Source: Luteimonas sp. MC1750
Lineage (GTDB): Bacteria > Pseudomonadota > Gammaproteobacteria > Xanthomonadales > Xanthomonadaceae
Direction: 5' to 3'
DNA length: 64,000 nt
NCBI RefSeq assembly: GCF_016615955.1
Contig: NZ_CP067113.1
Span: 1,302,001 to 1,366,000, forward strand
Positions 16,695 to 24,526 of the stretch are shown here, one piece after another (the first letter of the stretch is position 1; each line of letters begins with the position of its first letter). A model generated the notes under the pieces. The model was not told where the DNA came from, made no database searches, and saw only the letters and a program-made list of their open reading frames with translations. A program made the position numbers and the translations under genes.

Positions 16695-17798
16695 TCAGCG
16701 CACGCCCTTGACGTTGAGTTCGTTGATCATTTGCTGCGCGGCGCGCTCGGCGGCCTCGGTCAGCGCGTTGGTGCGGGCGACGCTCGCATCCCCGCCCAGG
16801 CCCGCGAACTGCACCGGCCCCACCGACGAGACGGTCCGCGGGAAGCGGCCGGTCATGTCGAGGACCTTGCCGGTCACGGTCACGTACACCCGGACGTTGC
16901 CGGTCGCCGGATCCTGCCCGGGCATCCCGACGTCAAGCGTGCCGTAGGCGAAGTAGGGGATCCGGGCGGCGTTGACGCCTTGGGCGGCGTCGCGCAGGGT
17001 CTGCGCAGAGAGGTCGTCTCCGGTACTGAACTCCTGGCGCACGCGGTCGATGCTGAAAAGGCCGCCTTCCACGTATTCGGCATCCACGACGTCGTAACCG
17101 GCGGCGCTGAAGGCGCCGCTCATCGCCGTATTGACGTTGGCCGCGCTGGCCACTTTCCAGGTGATGGCGTCGGCGCGCCGCGTCGTGCTGCCGCCGGTGG
17201 TGCTGGATACGGAACCGTTGCGCGTGATGCTGCCCGTGGTGCCGATGGTGTTTCCGCGGAAGGACTCGCCTTCCTGCGTGCCTTCGGAATAGGTGCTGGT
17301 GGCGTCCGCGCGGCGATACTCGCGGTCCTGGAAGCTCTGTACGCTGTCCTGCGAACGTGCCATGAACAGGAAGGTGAGCGGCGACTTCTGCGCCGGGCTG
17401 GCGGACAGGACCGCGGCACCCCCGTCCAGGCTGACCTGCAGCAGGTTGGCGTTGATTTCAGCGCGGATGGTGACGGTATATGTCTTGGCCTTGCGGTCCT
17501 CGTTTTCGGCAAGGATCACGCTGGACAGCACGTAGCGATCGACCTGGGCGAGCAATTCGGTGCGACGCGCTTCGAACAGGCGGAGTTTGGCGGGACCCGT
17601 TTCCGCGACATACGCCTCGAGCGCATTGGTCTTCGCCTTCTCGAGTGCCTGTGCACGGGTTTCGGGGTTCAGTCGCATGCCGAAGCTGGCCGAGCCGGTG
17701 CCACGGGCACTGACGGTTTGGGCGTGTGCCGGCAGGACGAGGGTGATGGATAGCAGGATGGCCGCAACGGCCATCGCGAATGTACGGATCAGCGGCAT
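16695..17798 (-). CDS. Exported protein of the CsgG-like operon
   Basis: A 367-residue protein. ATG 17798 gives a signal peptide ending 'LPAHAQ'. The mature N-terminus 'GMRLNPETRAQALEKAKTNA' and the C-terminus 'ARTNALTEAAERAAQQMINE' share the pattern of Ala-rich helices that follow a short strand in FlgT/LPP20-type envelope proteins. The middle holds a Ser/Thr/Gly-rich segment (about 165-200). Not assigned to a family with certainty. The first 10 bases overlap the end of the upstream gene, so translation is probably coupled; the frame extends to 17954 but inside the other gene. Confidence 0.55.
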   Translation of the reverse strand: MPLIRTFAMAVAAILLSITLVLPAHAQTVSARGTGSASFGMRLNPETRAQALEKAKTNALEAYVAETGPAKLRLFEARRTELLAQVDRYVLSSVILAENEDRKAKTYTVTIRAEINANLLQVSLDGGAAVLSASPAQKSPLTFLFMARSQDSVQSFQDREYRRADATSTYSEGTQEGESFRGNTIGTTGSITRNGSVSSTTGGSTTRRADAITWKVASAANVNTAMSGAFSAAGYDVVDAEYVEGGLFSIDRVRQEFSTGDDLSAQTLRDAAQGVNAARIPYFAYGTLDVGMPGQDPATGNVRVYVTVTGKVLDMTGRFPRTVSSVGPVQFAGLGGDASVARTNALTEAAERAAQQMINELNVKGVR

Positions 17799-18979
17799 GA
17801 CTGGATCAACTCCTGGAGTGCTTTGGTCTGTTGCTGGAGGGGGCGGCCACCGGGCTTCTGCTCGCCCAGCCAGTCGCGGTGGCCGGGCTGGGCCGACGCG
17901 GCCTTCGCGAATGAATCGAAGCCGGCGAGCAGCGTGTCGTACGACGCCGACCACGCGTCGACGTCGGTCTGCGTGGCCGGCACCACCTTGGTGGCGCCCT
18001 TGCGCAGCGGCTGGTGGAAGTACACCGTGCCCGAATGCGGCTCGGTGACGCGGATGCTGAAGAAGGCGCCGAACAGTTCCTGGCGCATCGCCGCAGTTTC
18101 GTTGATGACGCCGCGACGCCAGTCGTCGACCTGGAGTTCGACGACGTAGTCGGGCTCGGGAATCGAGAGCTGGAACACGCGACCATCGGAGAAGCGCGCC
18201 GCCATCGTCTTGCCGATGGCTTCGCCGCTCGCAGGTGGTAGCACGCCGATGCCGGTGTTTCCGGCGATGGTCTTGCTGAGTTCGTGCGCGAGCGTCGCCC
18301 GCAGCAAAGGTTCGCTCGCTGCCGTGGGCAGTTTCTGCCGCGCAGTGTCCGTTAGCGTCACGGCTCCGACCTGCAGCCGGCGCGTCGCCGCGTTAGGCAG
18401 GCGAACGTCGGCAAGCGCATGGGCAAGTGCCTGCGGCAGATGCGCTGCGCCACTGCCGTGGATGAGCTCGTACACGATGGCCTCCAGTTGCGCCGGCGTC
18501 GGCCGTTGGTCGATCAGGTCGATGTGCTGGAGAGTGATCGGGTAGGCGGCGATGACCTGACGTTCGCGGAAATCGAAGAACAGCGCCTGCATCGCCAGTT
18601 CAACCAGAACCTTGTATCGGCCGCCAATGGACTCGACCGAGACCAACTCGCGATCGATCGCTGCTGCAAGGACAGTGGCGCTGGTGCTGCCATCGAGCTG
18701 CGCGACTCCAGTTCCGCTGACGATCGCGATGTGGGCCGGCGCCTGTTGCTGGAGGGCCTCCACCAGTCGCGCGTTGAGCTGGTTGACGCCATTCGCGCCG
18801 AGCGCAGCGTTGGTGTGCGGCACGGCCTCCGCGCGCGTAGAGGCATCGCCAGTGAAGGCGAACCCGGCCCAATACGCATCCTGCTTACCCGTACTGCCGC
18901 TGGCTGGCAGCGTCGCTGCGAGCACGAGCATTCCCATGAAACACGCGAGAACGCGCGCCACTCCCCTGTCCGGACTCAT
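17789..18979 (-). CDS. Exported protein, first gene of the CsgG-like operon
   Basis: A 396-residue protein with N-terminal signal ('VLACFMGMLVLAATLPASGS') and no lipobox. ATG 18979 is preceded by a strong ribosome site (AAGGAAAAGGA), whereas the open frame upstream to 19366 has none. Mature part starts 'KQDAYWAGFAFTGDA', then a region with 'HIAIVSGTGVAQLDGSTSA' and 'RYKVLVELAMQALFFDFRER'. I do not recognise the fold. It is divergent from the lipoprotein gene at 19134, and the 154-base gap must hold the operon promoter. Likely a periplasmic or outer-membrane-associated component. Confidence 0.6.
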   Translation of the reverse strand: MSPDRGVARVLACFMGMLVLAATLPASGSTGKQDAYWAGFAFTGDASTRAEAVPHTNAALGANGVNQLNARLVEALQQQAPAHIAIVSGTGVAQLDGSTSATVLAAAIDRELVSVESIGGRYKVLVELAMQALFFDFRERQVIAAYPITLQHIDLIDQRPTPAQLEAIVYELIHGSGAAHLPQALAHALADVRLPNAATRRLQVGAVTLTDTARQKLPTAASEPLLRATLAHELSKTIAGNTGIGVLPPASGEAIGKTMAARFSDGRVFQLSIPEPDYVVELQVDDWRRGVINETAAMRQELFGAFFSIRVTEPHSGTVYFHQPLRKGATKVVPATQTDVDAWSASYDTLLAGFDSFAKAASAQPGHRDWLGEQKPGGRPLQQQTKALQELIQSCR

Positions 18980-19133
18980 TCCTTTTCCTTGTCCCCGTTG
19001 GCTCACGCGAGCGGCCCGGCCCGGTCGGGCTGGCAGACTGGCGGCGCGGATGCTTCGAGCAAGACCTGTGCCAACCTGAATTGGCACGTTAGTTGCTCCG
19101 GACCGGCGACACCCGACAACAAGGAAGACCCTC

Positions 19134-19835
19134 ATGCGCTTTCGGATTTCGCGTCTCGCCTTACTCGCACCAGCCTTCGCCCTGCTCGCCGCGTGCGGCG
19201 GCGATGGACGGCCCGACGCTGTCACCGGCGAAGTCTCGGCGGTGGCCGGTGCTGCCGCGCAGGCTGCGGTCGTGGCCGTGCCGGACCCGCAGGCCAGTGC
19301 CGTGTCGCCATCGCTATCGGCCGAAGACACCTGCGCGGCCAACGCCCAGGTCGCGCTGGACTTCATGAATCTTTACCTGCGGCACTTGGGCGACCAGGAG
19401 AACTCCGCCACCCCGCCGGACACCTATGACTGGCTCAAGGCGAACTCGCTTGCTGGCCCGGGCCTTGCCAGCGTCTACGCGACGTTCCACGACTACGGCG
19501 CCGACCCCATTCTCGATGCCCAGGACTATCCGGACACCTTTGTCTCTGCAGGCTGCCCGGTGAGTCCGGACGTCGCGGTACTGCGGGGAGTGGAAATGGC
19601 GCTTTCGGTGCCGGTGAAGATCGCGCAGGTCGCGGGCGTCCCGAAGGTCGTTGGCGTGGGCGCGATCAACATCGAAGCGTCCGACTGGACGACGGCAACG
19701 CCTGTCGCATCGGCGGAAACCTGTGCTGATGCATGGCTGGCCTCGTACCGCGCAGAGGTCGGGGAAGACCGCGTCGTGACGATGGATCAGATGGGCGAGT
19801 GGGAAGAGTGGTGCGCGCAGGGCAAGAGCCCCTGA
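19134..19835 (+). CDS. Hypothetical lipoprotein
   Basis: A 233-residue lipoprotein: 'LALLAPAFALLAACGGDG' with lipobox LAAC and Cys at 22, a low-complexity linker to about residue 60, then a globular domain with paired cysteines (DTCAANAQ, SAGCPVSP, AETCADAW, EEWCAQG), which suggests two disulfides. The mature domain begins 'ALDFMNLYLRHLGDQ'. No family recognised. Divergent from the CsgG-like operon. Confidence 0.6.
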   Translation: MRFRISRLALLAPAFALLAACGGDGRPDAVTGEVSAVAGAAAQAAVVAVPDPQASAVSPSLSAEDTCAANAQVALDFMNLYLRHLGDQENSATPPDTYDWLKANSLAGPGLASVYATFHDYGADPILDAQDYPDTFVSAGCPVSPDVAVLRGVEMALSVPVKIAQVAGVPKVVGVGAINIEASDWTTATPVASAETCADAWLASYRAEVGEDRVVTMDQMGEWEEWCAQGKSP

Positions 19836-19927
19836 TTCATCGGGCTCAAGCGAGGACCTCGCGTGTTCCAGGGCCACCATCAGGTGGCCGCTCGACGATG
19901 AACAACGGGCGGGGGGCCCGGGCGTGA

Positions 19928-22453
19928 ATGAATGTGACGGCAATTGACGGAGTCATGGCGCGCGCTTGCGTCTCGCCACCGGTCGCGGAGTCGACCAGCG
20001 CTGTCCACAGGCGGATCGCCGGCCTGGATGGCCTGCGTGCCATCGCGGTCGGCGCGGTCATCCTGTTCCACCTGGACATGCCCTGGGCCCGCGGCGGCTA
20101 CCTGGGCGTGGACGTGTTCTTCGTGCTTTCTGGATTCCTGATCACGGGGCTGATTTCTGGGGAGTTCGAACGCACGGGGCAGCTGGATCTGCGGCAGTTC
20201 TACTGGCGGCGCGCGAAACGCCTGTTGCCCGCGGTCTGGCTGGTGATCGCGGCGGCGACCTTCGCATCAGCTTGGGTCGCCCGCGATGCGCTGGTGCACC
20301 TGCGCAACGATGCGCCGGCGAGCGTCCTGTTCCTGACCAACTGGGAACTGGTGCGCACGCAGGCCTCCTACTTCGAGGCCACCGGCCGCGCGCCGCTGCT
20401 GCAGCACCTGTGGTCCCTGGCGATCGAGGAGCAGTTCTACGTGCTCTGGGCACTGGCGGTGCCCATCGGCCTGCGGATGATGTCGCGCCGGCAATGCGCG
20501 CTGGTGACGCTGCTGCTTGCCGCGGGCTCGGCGGCGTGGATGGCAATGCTGGGCGCCAGGCTCGGGTACCCGCTGGGGGGCGATCCGTCGCGGCTGTACT
20601 TTGGAACGGACACGCACGGGTTCCCGCTCTTGATCGGCGCGGTGCTCGGGTTGGTCTGGCAACCCGGCCGCGTGGGACCGGACAGCCATACGGCTCTACG
20701 CGCGGCGACTGCGGTCGCCGGCGTGCTTGCACTTGCCGGCCTGCTGATCCTGTTCCTGCGCATGGGCGAGGAGAGCCGATGGCTGTATCCATGGGGTTTC
20801 CTCGCGGCCAGCGCGTGTACGGCGATGCTGATCATCGTCGCATCCCACCCTGCGCTCTCGTTGGGGCGATGGCTCGACGCCGGCCCGATGCGCTGGCTCG
20901 GCAATCGTTCCTACGGCATCTACCTCTGGCATTGGCCGATCTTCATGCTGACGCGTCCCGGCATCGACCTGCCGGGATGGAACGACCAGGGGGTACTCGC
21001 GCTGCGGCTGGTCCTGACGCTGGGAGTGGCCGCGCTGTCGTATCGCTTCGTCGAAATGCCGATCCGCAATGGTGCGCTGGAGTCGCTGTGGCGGCGGCGC
21101 CGCGCCAGCACCCAGTGGCTTGGGGCGGAGTTCAGCCTGGCAGCGATCACCACCGCGACCGCGGCCTGCTTCGTCCTGGCCGGCGTGGTGCTCTGGCACG
21201 CGCCACGCACGCTGGAGGTGGCCGATGACGTACGCGCCGCCTTTGCCTTCGTTGAATCGGAGGCTGGCGGGGACGCGGGCGATGCGGGCAATGCGACCGG
21301 TGCCATGGTGGATGCCGTGTTGGACGTGCCGGAGGTCGCCGAGTTCACCATGGAGCCCTTGCCGCCGGGCCAGCCGATGGACATGTACAGCGGCGCATCG
21401 TTAACTGCGGTCGGGGATTCCGTGTTGCTGGGTTCCAGCCAGGTGTTGAAGTCGGCACTGGCCGGCGCCGACGTGCACGCGACGATGGGCTGGCAGGCCG
21501 CGGACGTGCTTGCGACGCTGCGACGGCTCAAGGCAGCCGAGGCACTGCGCGACGTTGCCCTGATTCACCTAGGAACGAACGGCTATGTCTACGAGGACCA
21601 GCTGCGGCAGATCCTGTCTACGCTGGCCGATGCCAGGCGCATCATCCTGGTGAACTCCCAGGTGCCGCGGCGCTGGATGCGGCCGAACAACGCGCTCATG
21701 GAGCGGATCGCGCCAGAGTTTCCCAACGTGGTGCTGATGCGCTGGAACGACCTCTCGAAGTCGCGGACCGAGTACTTCATTTCCGACGGCATTCACCTGA
21801 CGCCGCGCGGGCAGCGAGCGTTTATTGCCAACGCCATGCGCTTGGGAGGCCTGGAGGCGAGTGACCCGGCTGCGGATCCGTCCGACGCCGCGGATCGGGC
21901 GCTGGATCCGCCGAGCCTTGCAGGAAGGACCGTGCCGCTCGTGCTGGCGGCGCGCCCCGCGCCTCCGGAAAGCTACTGGCACAAGCTGGCGCGCTGCGAA
22001 ACGGACTCCGACTGGCAAGGCGGCGAAGGAGCGGGTGGCTTGGATATCCCGCTGGAAATGTGGCGTGCGTGGGGTGGGAGTGCATTTGCAGCGACGGCGG
22101 CCGAGGCCGCGCCGGGCCATCAGATCGAGGTCGCCAACCGCATCGCCACCCAGGGATGGATACAGCCGGATGGCGTCATGAATCCGGCAGTGGGCTTCGA
22201 GCGCTGGCGCTGCGTCGTGGCACATCCGCCACCGCGTGCCCGCGGGGCTGGAGGACTGGTCCTGACCTACACCGCGGAGAGCGTGCTGGCACAGCCCTTC
22301 AGCGCCGGGCAGCGCGGCGAGGCGGTGCGTGACCTGCAGACGATCCTCGGGCTGCGGGCCGATGGCATCTACGACCGCGGAACGCGCAGGAAGCACCTGG
22401 CCTATCTGCAGCAGCATTCGCTGCCCCTGCAGCTTGCGGGCTCCGACAGCTAA
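19928..22453 (+). CDS. Acyltransferase-3/SGNH protein fused to Rpf-like and peptidoglycan-binding domains
   Basis: An 841-residue multidomain protein. Residues about 27-380 are an integral-membrane acyltransferase 3 domain (OafA/OatA type): 'GLDGLRAIAVGAVILFH' with His48, 'FFVLSGFLI', 'LWSLAIEEQFY'. Residues 490-630 are an SGNH esterase/transferase domain: GDS with Ser498, 'HLGTNGY', and D620-xx-H623. Residues 682-765 look like the resuscitation-promoting-factor/transglycosylase-like fold: 'SYWHKLARCETDSDWQGG' with Cys690 and catalytic-type Glu691, then 'GGLDIPLEMWRAWGG' and 'HQIEVANRIATQGW'. Residues 789-835 fit PG_binding_1. Expected to O-acylate murein or polysaccharide at the periplasmic face while binding or cutting glycan strands. 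ATG 19955 is an alternative start. Convergent to an SGNH esterase. Confidence 0.75.
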   Translation: MNVTAIDGVMARACVSPPVAESTSAVHRRIAGLDGLRAIAVGAVILFHLDMPWARGGYLGVDVFFVLSGFLITGLISGEFERTGQLDLRQFYWRRAKRLLPAVWLVIAAATFASAWVARDALVHLRNDAPASVLFLTNWELVRTQASYFEATGRAPLLQHLWSLAIEEQFYVLWALAVPIGLRMMSRRQCALVTLLLAAGSAAWMAMLGARLGYPLGGDPSRLYFGTDTHGFPLLIGAVLGLVWQPGRVGPDSHTALRAATAVAGVLALAGLLILFLRMGEESRWLYPWGFLAASACTAMLIIVASHPALSLGRWLDAGPMRWLGNRSYGIYLWHWPIFMLTRPGIDLPGWNDQGVLALRLVLTLGVAALSYRFVEMPIRNGALESLWRRRRASTQWLGAEFSLAAITTATAACFVLAGVVLWHAPRTLEVADDVRAAFAFVESEAGGDAGDAGNATGAMVDAVLDVPEVAEFTMEPLPPGQPMDMYSGASLTAVGDSVLLGSSQVLKSALAGADVHATMGWQAADVLATLRRLKAAEALRDVALIHLGTNGYVYEDQLRQILSTLADARRIILVNSQVPRRWMRPNNALMERIAPEFPNVVLMRWNDLSKSRTEYFISDGIHLTPRGQRAFIANAMRLGGLEASDPAADPSDAADRALDPPSLAGRTVPLVLAARPAPPESYWHKLARCETDSDWQGGEGAGGLDIPLEMWRAWGGSAFAATAAEAAPGHQIEVANRIATQGWIQPDGVMNPAVGFERWRCVVAHPPPRARGAGGLVLTYTAESVLAQPFSAGQRGEAVRDLQTILGLRADGIYDRGTRRKHLAYLQQHSLPLQLAGSDS

Positions 22454-22478
22454 CCCCCCGGGCCGGTGGAAGCCGGCG

Positions 22479-23876
22479 TCAGTCCGCGTCGCCCGGAGCG
22501 CCCGGTTCGACCAGCCCCTGGTACAGCGCGTCGCCCAGGCGCGCATAGCCGTCGCTGGTGAAGTGCACGCCGTCCTTGCGGGCAAGCGCTTCGCCGGCCC
22601 AACGCTTCATCGAACAGCGGCCACCCATTGCGGCCTGTGCATCCCAGTACAGCGTGCGGGCCGCGGCGGCGACTTCGCGCTGGATCCGCTGCACGGCGTC
22701 CAGGCTTGGCGCACGCACGCCACATGTGCCCGAGGTGGCGATGAGTGACTCGGGCGCGCCGATGATCAGCACCGCAGCGGCAGGAAAGCGTTCACGGATC
22801 TGCGCGACCGCGGATGCGACGTCGCGCCGGGTCTCCTCGGGATCCAGCGTGTCGTCGAAGGCCTCGTTGGTGCCATAGGCGAGCGCGATGACGTCAGGGC
22901 GTGCCGGTGCCAGATCCTGCAGCCAACCGCTGCGCCAACGGCTGCGTTGCGCGAGCCGGGAGCCGTTGATGCCGATGGCAGAGACGAGCGCCCCGGGGGC
23001 CTGGCCGCTCAACCACCAGCCTCCGATGGAGGTGCCCGGGCCCGCTTCCGCGACCATGCGCAACGGAAGGCGCGCGACGAACTCGGCGGCTTGCCAGCTG
23101 CCGTCGGCCACGGGGCTCGCGACGATGATGCGCTTGCCGGATGCATCGGTGACGACCAGGGGCGCGTCCATCGGCTGCTGCTGGACAAGTAGCGTGACTC
23201 TGTGTGGCGTGCCGGTGGTGGCGACGGAGAGTTGCAGTTCCGCCCGCGGTCCTGAAGGGCGTGCGATCAGGCCGCCGGCCGGATAGTCGGCCGGCTCGCC
23301 CCTCCTGCTGCTTTGAAGGTCCCAGCCGCTTTGCTCGAAGCCGACGCTGTCGAGGCGCTGTCCCGACACGCGCACGGGCGACGCCCAGCCGGCCCCGCCG
23401 TCGCCGATCCGAGCCTGCAGGCGCGCCCGGAGGCGCCCGGTCATGAAATCGCCTGCCGTGTGCGAGTCGCCGAGCTGGACGTAATGGAAGCGCTGGCCCT
23501 GTACGTGGAGGGGCGACAGGGCAGAGGCGGCGTTCGGATCGCCGAAGTCGATGACCCCGACGCGCTGCGTGGTGAGCGGGGGCAGGGCTGTCGGTCCTGG
23601 CACACCGGACGGTGTCGAGCTCGACGCGACGGACGCCGCGGCCGGTGTGGACGCGTTGCCACGTGGCGCGTTCGCGTAGTGAATCTCGGTGCACTTGGCG
23701 CCGGGCATCTTTTGGCTGACATAGCTTGGGATGCCTTCGGCACCCTCGCATTTGTAGAGCGTTCCCGACGTGCCGGGGAACGACCAGGCGATAGCCGCCA
23801 GGGCGACCGCGCCCAATGCACCGGGGAGGGAGCGCGAACGGCGCGGGGCGTGCCGGATGTCCTGTGCGTGCGGCAT
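22479..23876 (-). CDS. SGNH/GDSL hydrolase with DUF4124-like N-terminus
   Basis: A 465-residue exported hydrolase. After a signal-anchor ('GALGAVALAAIAWSFPG') comes a short DUF4124-like segment ('TLYKCEGAEGIPSYVSQKMPG'; Cys pair), then a two-part SGNH domain: block I 'QLGDSHTAGDF' with nucleophile Ser138, block III-type 'AYGTNEAFDD' (Gly-x-Asn), and block V D435-xx-H438 in 'KDGVHFTSDGY'. The long insertion between blocks I and III is like that of peptidoglycan O-acetylesterases and AlgX/PatB-like proteins. It ends 25 bases from the convergent acyltransferase fusion, hinting at opposing acylation/deacylation; the substrate is inferred only. Confidence 0.75.
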   Translation of the reverse strand: MPHAQDIRHAPRRSRSLPGALGAVALAAIAWSFPGTSGTLYKCEGAEGIPSYVSQKMPGAKCTEIHYANAPRGNASTPAAASVASSSTPSGVPGPTALPPLTTQRVGVIDFGDPNAASALSPLHVQGQRFHYVQLGDSHTAGDFMTGRLRARLQARIGDGGAGWASPVRVSGQRLDSVGFEQSGWDLQSSRRGEPADYPAGGLIARPSGPRAELQLSVATTGTPHRVTLLVQQQPMDAPLVVTDASGKRIIVASPVADGSWQAAEFVARLPLRMVAEAGPGTSIGGWWLSGQAPGALVSAIGINGSRLAQRSRWRSGWLQDLAPARPDVIALAYGTNEAFDDTLDPEETRRDVASAVAQIRERFPAAAVLIIGAPESLIATSGTCGVRAPSLDAVQRIQREVAAAARTLYWDAQAAMGGRCSMKRWAGEALARKDGVHFTSDGYARLGDALYQGLVEPGAPGDAD

Positions 23877-23878
23877 CG

Positions 23879-24430
23879 TTACCAGACCAGATCGTCAGGC
23901 ACCTGGAACTGCGCGTAGTACGCATCGTCCTCACTGGTCGTCGCGTCGGTCGCATCCCCCAGCTGCCCATGGTCCAGCACGATCATGCCCGCGTCGCGCT
24001 CGCGCACCTTGTCGCCCGCCGCACGCGGCAACAACTCATACCGATCCCCCAGCCGCGCAATCACCAGCGCACCTGACGACAGCTTCTTCCGCAGATCGTC
24101 ATCCACCAGCAGCGTGCGGATCGCGCCATCGGCGGTGAAGCGGTACTCGCTGTCGCCCGTGCGCGGCACCTTCTTGTCCTGGATGATCTGCCGCGCCTGG
24201 GCCTTGAGCTCGGACTGGCGGGCGAGGGCCTTGCGCTCGGCTTCGAGTGCGCGGTCACGCTCGACCTTCTCCAGCCGCGCTCGCTCGGCATCGCGCTGGA
24301 TGTCGGCGGCCGGGGCTTCGGCCTTGCCGTGGCGGGCCTTGGTCTGCTGGCGGGCGACTTCGGAGACCTTGGACTTCTTGACCAGGCCGGCTTTCAGGAG
24401 TTGTTCCTGGAGGGGGTTGGCTTTGGCCAT
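23879..24430 (-). CDS. yaiL: DUF2058 family protein (YaiL-like)
   Basis: A 183-residue protein: N-terminal charged coiled-coil-like region ('NPLQEQLLKAGLVKKSKVSE', Lys/Arg/Glu/Ala rich to about residue 90), then a compact domain 'YRFTADGAIRTLLVDDDLRK', 'SSGALVIARLGDRYELLP'. This matches DUF2058 (YaiL) proteins, described as nucleoid- or nucleic-acid-associated but of unclear function. Two bases separate its stop from the ATG of the SGNH hydrolase, so the two may share a transcript. Confidence 0.8.
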   Translation of the reverse strand: MAKANPLQEQLLKAGLVKKSKVSEVARQQTKARHGKAEAPAADIQRDAERARLEKVERDRALEAERKALARQSELKAQARQIIQDKKVPRTGDSEYRFTADGAIRTLLVDDDLRKKLSSGALVIARLGDRYELLPRAAGDKVRERDAGMIVLDHGQLGDATDATTSEDDAYYAQFQVPDDLVW

Positions 24431-24483
24431 GGCGGTGGAGGTCTCCGGGGGTGGGGAGACATGATAGCGAGTGGGGGGGTGGG

Positions 24484-24511
24484 ATCGCGGCTGTAGCCGC
24501 TCCTACAGGGG
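24484..24511 (-). repeat. REP-like palindromic element
   Basis: ATCGCGGCTGTAGCCGCTCCTACAGGGGC in the gap between ligD and the DUF2058 gene (bases 24484 onward); inverse orientation to the 13272 copy. Confidence 0.8.
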
Positions 24512-24526
24512 CGAGGGCACCCGGGG

